This document shows, piece by piece, positions 60,938 through 64,000 of a stretch of DNA of 64,000 nucleotides. Origin of the DNA: Lumnitzera littorea (taxonomy: Eukaryota; Streptophyta; Magnoliopsida; Myrtales; Combretaceae). The stretch lies in contig JAMXBB010000011.1 in NCBI GenBank assembly GCA_024138015.1, positions 71,037,308 through 71,101,307 of the forward strand. The letters are read 5' to 3'. The position numbers and the translations under genes were made by a program. The notes under the pieces are model-generated. The model saw only the letters and a list, made by a program, of their open reading frames with translations. It had not been told where the DNA came from and did no database searches. Each line of letters begins with the position of its first letter. Position 1 is the first letter of the stretch.

Positions 60938-61529
60938 ACTTTTCCTCTTTCACCTTGTTTTCTCCTCGATTTTCCTCCTTTTTCCTTCTTAAGAATAGAC
61001 CAACCCCCTTACTTTGGCCTTTGATTTCATGCTTTTTCCTTGCTGAAACACACCAATTAATGTTGCGAATTCATCTTCTACATAGCTTACTATCAATCGA
61101 ACCCATTAATATGTTCAAATGCAGTCAAAGGAGAATTCAATTTGAGCTCCAAAAATAAAAAAATAAAAAAAAAAAACTAATTTTTTGGAATTTGCATTAT
61201 AATCCAATTCAAGCTTTCCTTAGTTTTTGGGTTGAATTCGACTATAAATTAGATCTCATGGATCATCAACGAGCACACACAACCATTCATGAGTTATTCC
61301 CAAGCTCCCCCTCTCTCTCACTACCACTTTCTCTCTCTAGCTCACACTCTCTCTCTTCAAATCCCTCTTTCCCAAGCTTTCTACCACGACCCAACATCAC
61401 AACCGTGACCCCTACCTTGCAAGCTCTCGAACTCGACCACCTCAGTCCTCTACCATGGCTTACAGTGTCGCTACCAACTCGCTACTAACCAAACGCTAAT
61501 CGCTGCCCCTCTCTCTCCTCGAACCATTA

Positions 61530-61723
61530 CCTTCAACTACCCTTAGCCCAAACTAAGCCTACGATTGAACCCAGCACACTTCAAAACCCTTACCCCAATC
61601 AGCCAACCACACCCAGCAACTCCCTCCCTTCAACTACCCTTAGCCCAAACTAAGCCTACGATTGAACCCAGCACACTCCAAAACCCTTACCCCAATCAGC
61701 CAACCACACCCAGCAACTCCCTC
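61530..61723. repeat. 97-bp tandem duplication in insertion B
   Basis: Two almost identical C-rich copies (61530-61626 and 61627-61723) begin ccttcaactacccttagccc. They create a repetitive open frame on the + strand (TLTPISQPHPATPS), which is most likely not a protein gene. Confidence 0.85.
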
Positions 61724-62950
61724 CAATGCTACCCAAGCTCCATTGCCAATCACCACCTCCAACAACCCTTTAAACCACCTCCAAACTCCACGACACTTGG
61801 CTTACCCCACCCCCCCCCCCCACCCCAAGTCCAATCTTAAACTCACAAATCCGCCCTCACCTACCAGAAATTCCCCTCGAATCATCTTGAACTGCACCCT
61901 CCAACTGCCACTGTTGTTGAAGTTAGTAGAGCCCGACCTAACAACCTAATCCAACCTGATTGACCTAAGTCTGACTTGCGCATCCGACTGTATCCGTTCG
62001 AAGCTTATTTTCTTTTTTTTTTTTGTTTTTTATTTTTATTTATTTAATTATTTGTTTTACTTATGTAAATGGAATAGGAAAAAGAAAAAGAAAAACGGGA
62101 AAGAAAAAAAGGAAGAAATAAAAAAGAATAGATTAGTTCCTTTTTTAGTTTAGTAAAAAATAGAGAAAACAAAAATAAATAAGATAATGTAAAAAATATA
62201 TAATAAAAAATAAGCAAACAAGTTAATAAATAAAAATTGTTCCTAACATTTAGAAAAATTGATTTTCTAAATATAAAATAAAAATAAATCAACTATTTTT
62301 CAAATTATGATCATTTAGAATTTCCAAAAATAAAAACCAATTTAGGGCCCTTAGAAAATTTTCTTAAATAAATCAAAATAGGTAAAAACATAAACCCCGC
62401 TGTTTTAAAAACTAAAATCAACTCAAACTACTAAAGTTTTCATTAAAAAAAACTACGTACATCTGATCCCAAATAACAGGTACATAGGCACCTATGAGGC
62501 GACGATAAAAAACGAAAAAAATCTAATTTTCCTTTTTAGTTTAAATTACTTAAGTGATCCAATCAGAAGTAAATAATAATCGAGTTTTATTTTTCAAAAT
62601 TAAAAGGTAATTTTTAAGTTTCATTTTAGTTTTGGAAAGTTAATAACACCCATAAGGGTTTAAAATTCCTATCCCTTGGATCCATGATCTCTGGTTTCAA
62701 AAATCTTTTTTTTTTTTTTTTTTTTTTGCCAACTAGTGGCTAAGTTTAACCAATCCACCGAATTGGTTATAACTTAACTATTTTTCCCGACTTCGGTCGG
62801 ATGGCAACTCCAAAATTGTTTTAAAAAGAAATGGTTTTTTCTTTAAATCTTAGTTGAGGATCAATATTAAACAAGTAGGGTTTAGTATTGATCGGTTTAG
62901 AGAAAATTTAATTTTTAAAGAACCAAGAGAGTAAAAATCCAGGCTTGAAA

Positions 62951-64000
62951 CCCATCGACATCCAACTGTAGATTTACTATTGGGAAGAGATACAAGATCC
63001 TGCATATCATTATTATAAAGTGCAAACATTTCTTTTTTCATTGCAATAAGTCAACCAAGATGAGCTAAAGCTTTTGAAACAAAGTTTGGAATAGAAAGAG
63101 TAGATAACAAAGCAACAAAAGAGCATAAGATGGAAAGAGAAAGGAGTATGTAATAACATTTGAAAGGAGATAATAGATAGAAGGACAAATAACATGCTTA
63201 CCTTGCCTTATGGCAATGGGAGGTTAAGATCATATTAAGGAAAACTTGAGTCTGGTAGAGAAGATGATGGAGATGGAGAGTCTTGTAGGCTAAAGTGTTA
63301 TCGATGAATATAAACTTACATATTTGGCCAGTTAAGGTGAAGAAACCCTTAAGAAGGTGGCAAAGCAGTGGAAGTATTTTGAGGGGATGACAAAGTAAAA
63401 GCACCCAAATCAACAGGAAGTGAATTAAAAAAAGGATGGTAAAAGCAACATAAGAGACTTATCCTTAGGATATGAAGATGATGGACAAAAATATGGAGTT
63501 AACACAAAGAAAAACGCATCTGGACAAACAAAAACCTTACAATGTTCAAGAGAATAACATTAATACCCTTTTTCACTATGAGAGTAGCCAAGGAAAATGC
63601 AATGAATTGATTAAGGATCAAACTTGTCAGTCCCTGTAGACAATTGGTGAATAAAACAAAAGTAACCAAAGACATGAGGAAGTAAAGAAAAAGGGGATTT
63701 GGTAGGAAAAAGAAGGTAAAATGGAACCTTTTCATGTACTATTGATGGCATTCTGTTTATGAGAAAGCATGCAGTGGGAACTACATCAGCCTAAAAGTGT
63801 CTGGGCACATTCATATGAATCATCAATGTTCTAGCAATTTCAGTCAAATTACAGTTCTTAAGCTTAGCAACTCCATTTTGTTGTGGAGTAAAAGCACATG
63901 AAGTCCAATGAATAATAACATTCTCTTGCATATATGACTAAAAGGAGTTAGACATGTGCACTTTGGCATTGTTTGTATGAAGAACACGAATCGAGGAATT
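62951..64000 (-). pseudogene. Copia integrase C-terminal half and RT start
   Basis: On the - strand from the window end: integrase sequence SCAFTPQQNGVAKLKNCNLTE, IARTLMIHMNVPRHF, ADVVPTACFLINRMPS, HVFGYFCFIHQLSTGTDKF, CIFLGYSHSEKGY, then a poorly conserved spacer, then the RT start AMKKEMFALYNNDMQDLVSL and STVGCRWV, where insertion B begins. In an intact Copia integrase the block ends Q-N-G-x-A-E-R-K-N; here it reads AKLKN, so the catalytic Glu is Lys. Some stops are present. Confidence 0.85.

Larger units (their letters stand above)
60093..62950 (-). mobile_element. Insertion 'B': same family as A, nested in the Copia RT (2858 bp)
   Basis: The Copia protein is interrupted between GCRWV (62955 and rightwards) and its continuation WVFSTKV (60087 and leftwards). 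The insert is flanked by exact 5-bp duplications, cccat, at 60088-60092 and 62951-62955. On the - strand it begins ttcaagcctgg (A has tgtcaagcctg) and ends aattaggtgtctata (A ends tgtctaca). It shares with A the gaccgaagtcgggaaaa block (near 62785), the ggtgcctatgtacc block (near 62485), and an antisense tRNA-like segment. No protein was recognised. It is younger than the Copia element. Confidence 0.85.
58200..64000 (-). mobile_element. Ty1/Copia retrotransposon, - strand, split by insertion B, runs off the window
   Basis: Integrase, reverse transcriptase and RNase H appear in Copia order on the - strand, from the window end leftwards, followed by a purine tract (58672-58682; ttgaggaggaa on the - strand) and a 3' LTR starting TGTTAGAATAAG at 58671 (- strand). 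The LTR's other end is not fixed (about 58200-58260). The RT coding sequence is interrupted by 60093-62950. Internal stops and frame changes show that the copy is dead. The 5' part and 5' LTR lie beyond the window. Confidence 0.85.

Noticed and set aside
61565..61949. Proline/threonine-rich open frames on the + strand as a protein gene
   Set aside because: They arise from a C-rich 97-bp tandem duplication inside insertion B, have no homology, and overlap in two frames.
1..64000. CRISPR arrays, bacterial operons or organelle DNA
   Set aside because: No regularly spaced direct repeats with unique spacers, no bacterial-type gene clusters and no chloroplast or mitochondrial genes were seen; all repeats are explained by eukaryotic transposons or simple repeats.

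Overview
This is a nuclear genomic window from a flowering plant, almost certainly a dicot. It is AT-rich and intergenic in character, full of decayed LTR retrotransposons, with plant-type promoter motifs and two genes of a plant-specific protein family. I found no bacterial, organellar or viral gene set. The species cannot be named from the sequence alone.

Genes: only two intact protein genes are well supported, both single-exon and on the + strand: 7640-8551 (303 aa) and 15085-16026 (313 aa). They are paralogues sharing four motif blocks (LRFRPIAPKP, KRKYVRV, VTLQLLPEK, and a C-terminal CPCF ... FAWRLDVKAALSL block). I place them in an uncharacterised plant family, probably DUF7950. The second gene has three CACGTG boxes, CCAAT boxes, a TATA-like box and a 7-codon upstream ORF in its leader.

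Layout. 1-500: degenerate GTN-rich DNA. 520-3960: a badly decayed + strand Ty3/Gypsy element (gag, protease, RT, RNase H). 3960-16500: the two genes, separated by AT-rich DNA that holds a perfect inverted repeat of about 930 bp next to the window's only N, and a small MITE. 16.5-22.8 kb: AT-rich intergenic DNA with a possible hAT fragment. 22827-33770: a full-length but inactivated Ty3/Gypsy element of Tat type on the - strand. It has 500-bp LTRs, a tRNA-Asp-like primer site, gag-PR-RT-RH-IN, an 89-bp tandem repeat, and an extra antisense (+ strand) ORF that appears to contain two introns. 33.8-39.7 kb: mostly featureless. 39.8-42.2 kb: a gag-bearing fragment of a second Tat-like element with its own tandem repeat. 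44664-47050: insertion 'A'. 47246-48649 and 54919-56804: solitary Copia-type LTR-like sequences. 52063-52658: a complete TRIM with 181-bp LTRs and a perfect 5-bp target duplication. 57.5-58.2 kb: a degenerate short-motif array. 58.2 kb to the window end: a - strand Ty1/Copia element whose reverse transcriptase is split by insertion 'B' (60093-62950), which is flanked by the duplicated CCCAT. A and B belong to one family.

The transposons appear decayed rather than active. In-frame stops often sit where CAG, CAA or CGA codons would be expected, and the TRIM LTRs differ almost only by transitions. Both fit deamination of methylated cytosine. The most notable structures are the spliced-looking antisense ORF of the Tat element, the A/B family with a conserved tRNA-like module, the intact TRIM, and the perfect palindrome beside the N, which may be an assembly artefact. 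I did not find a clearly new biological system.
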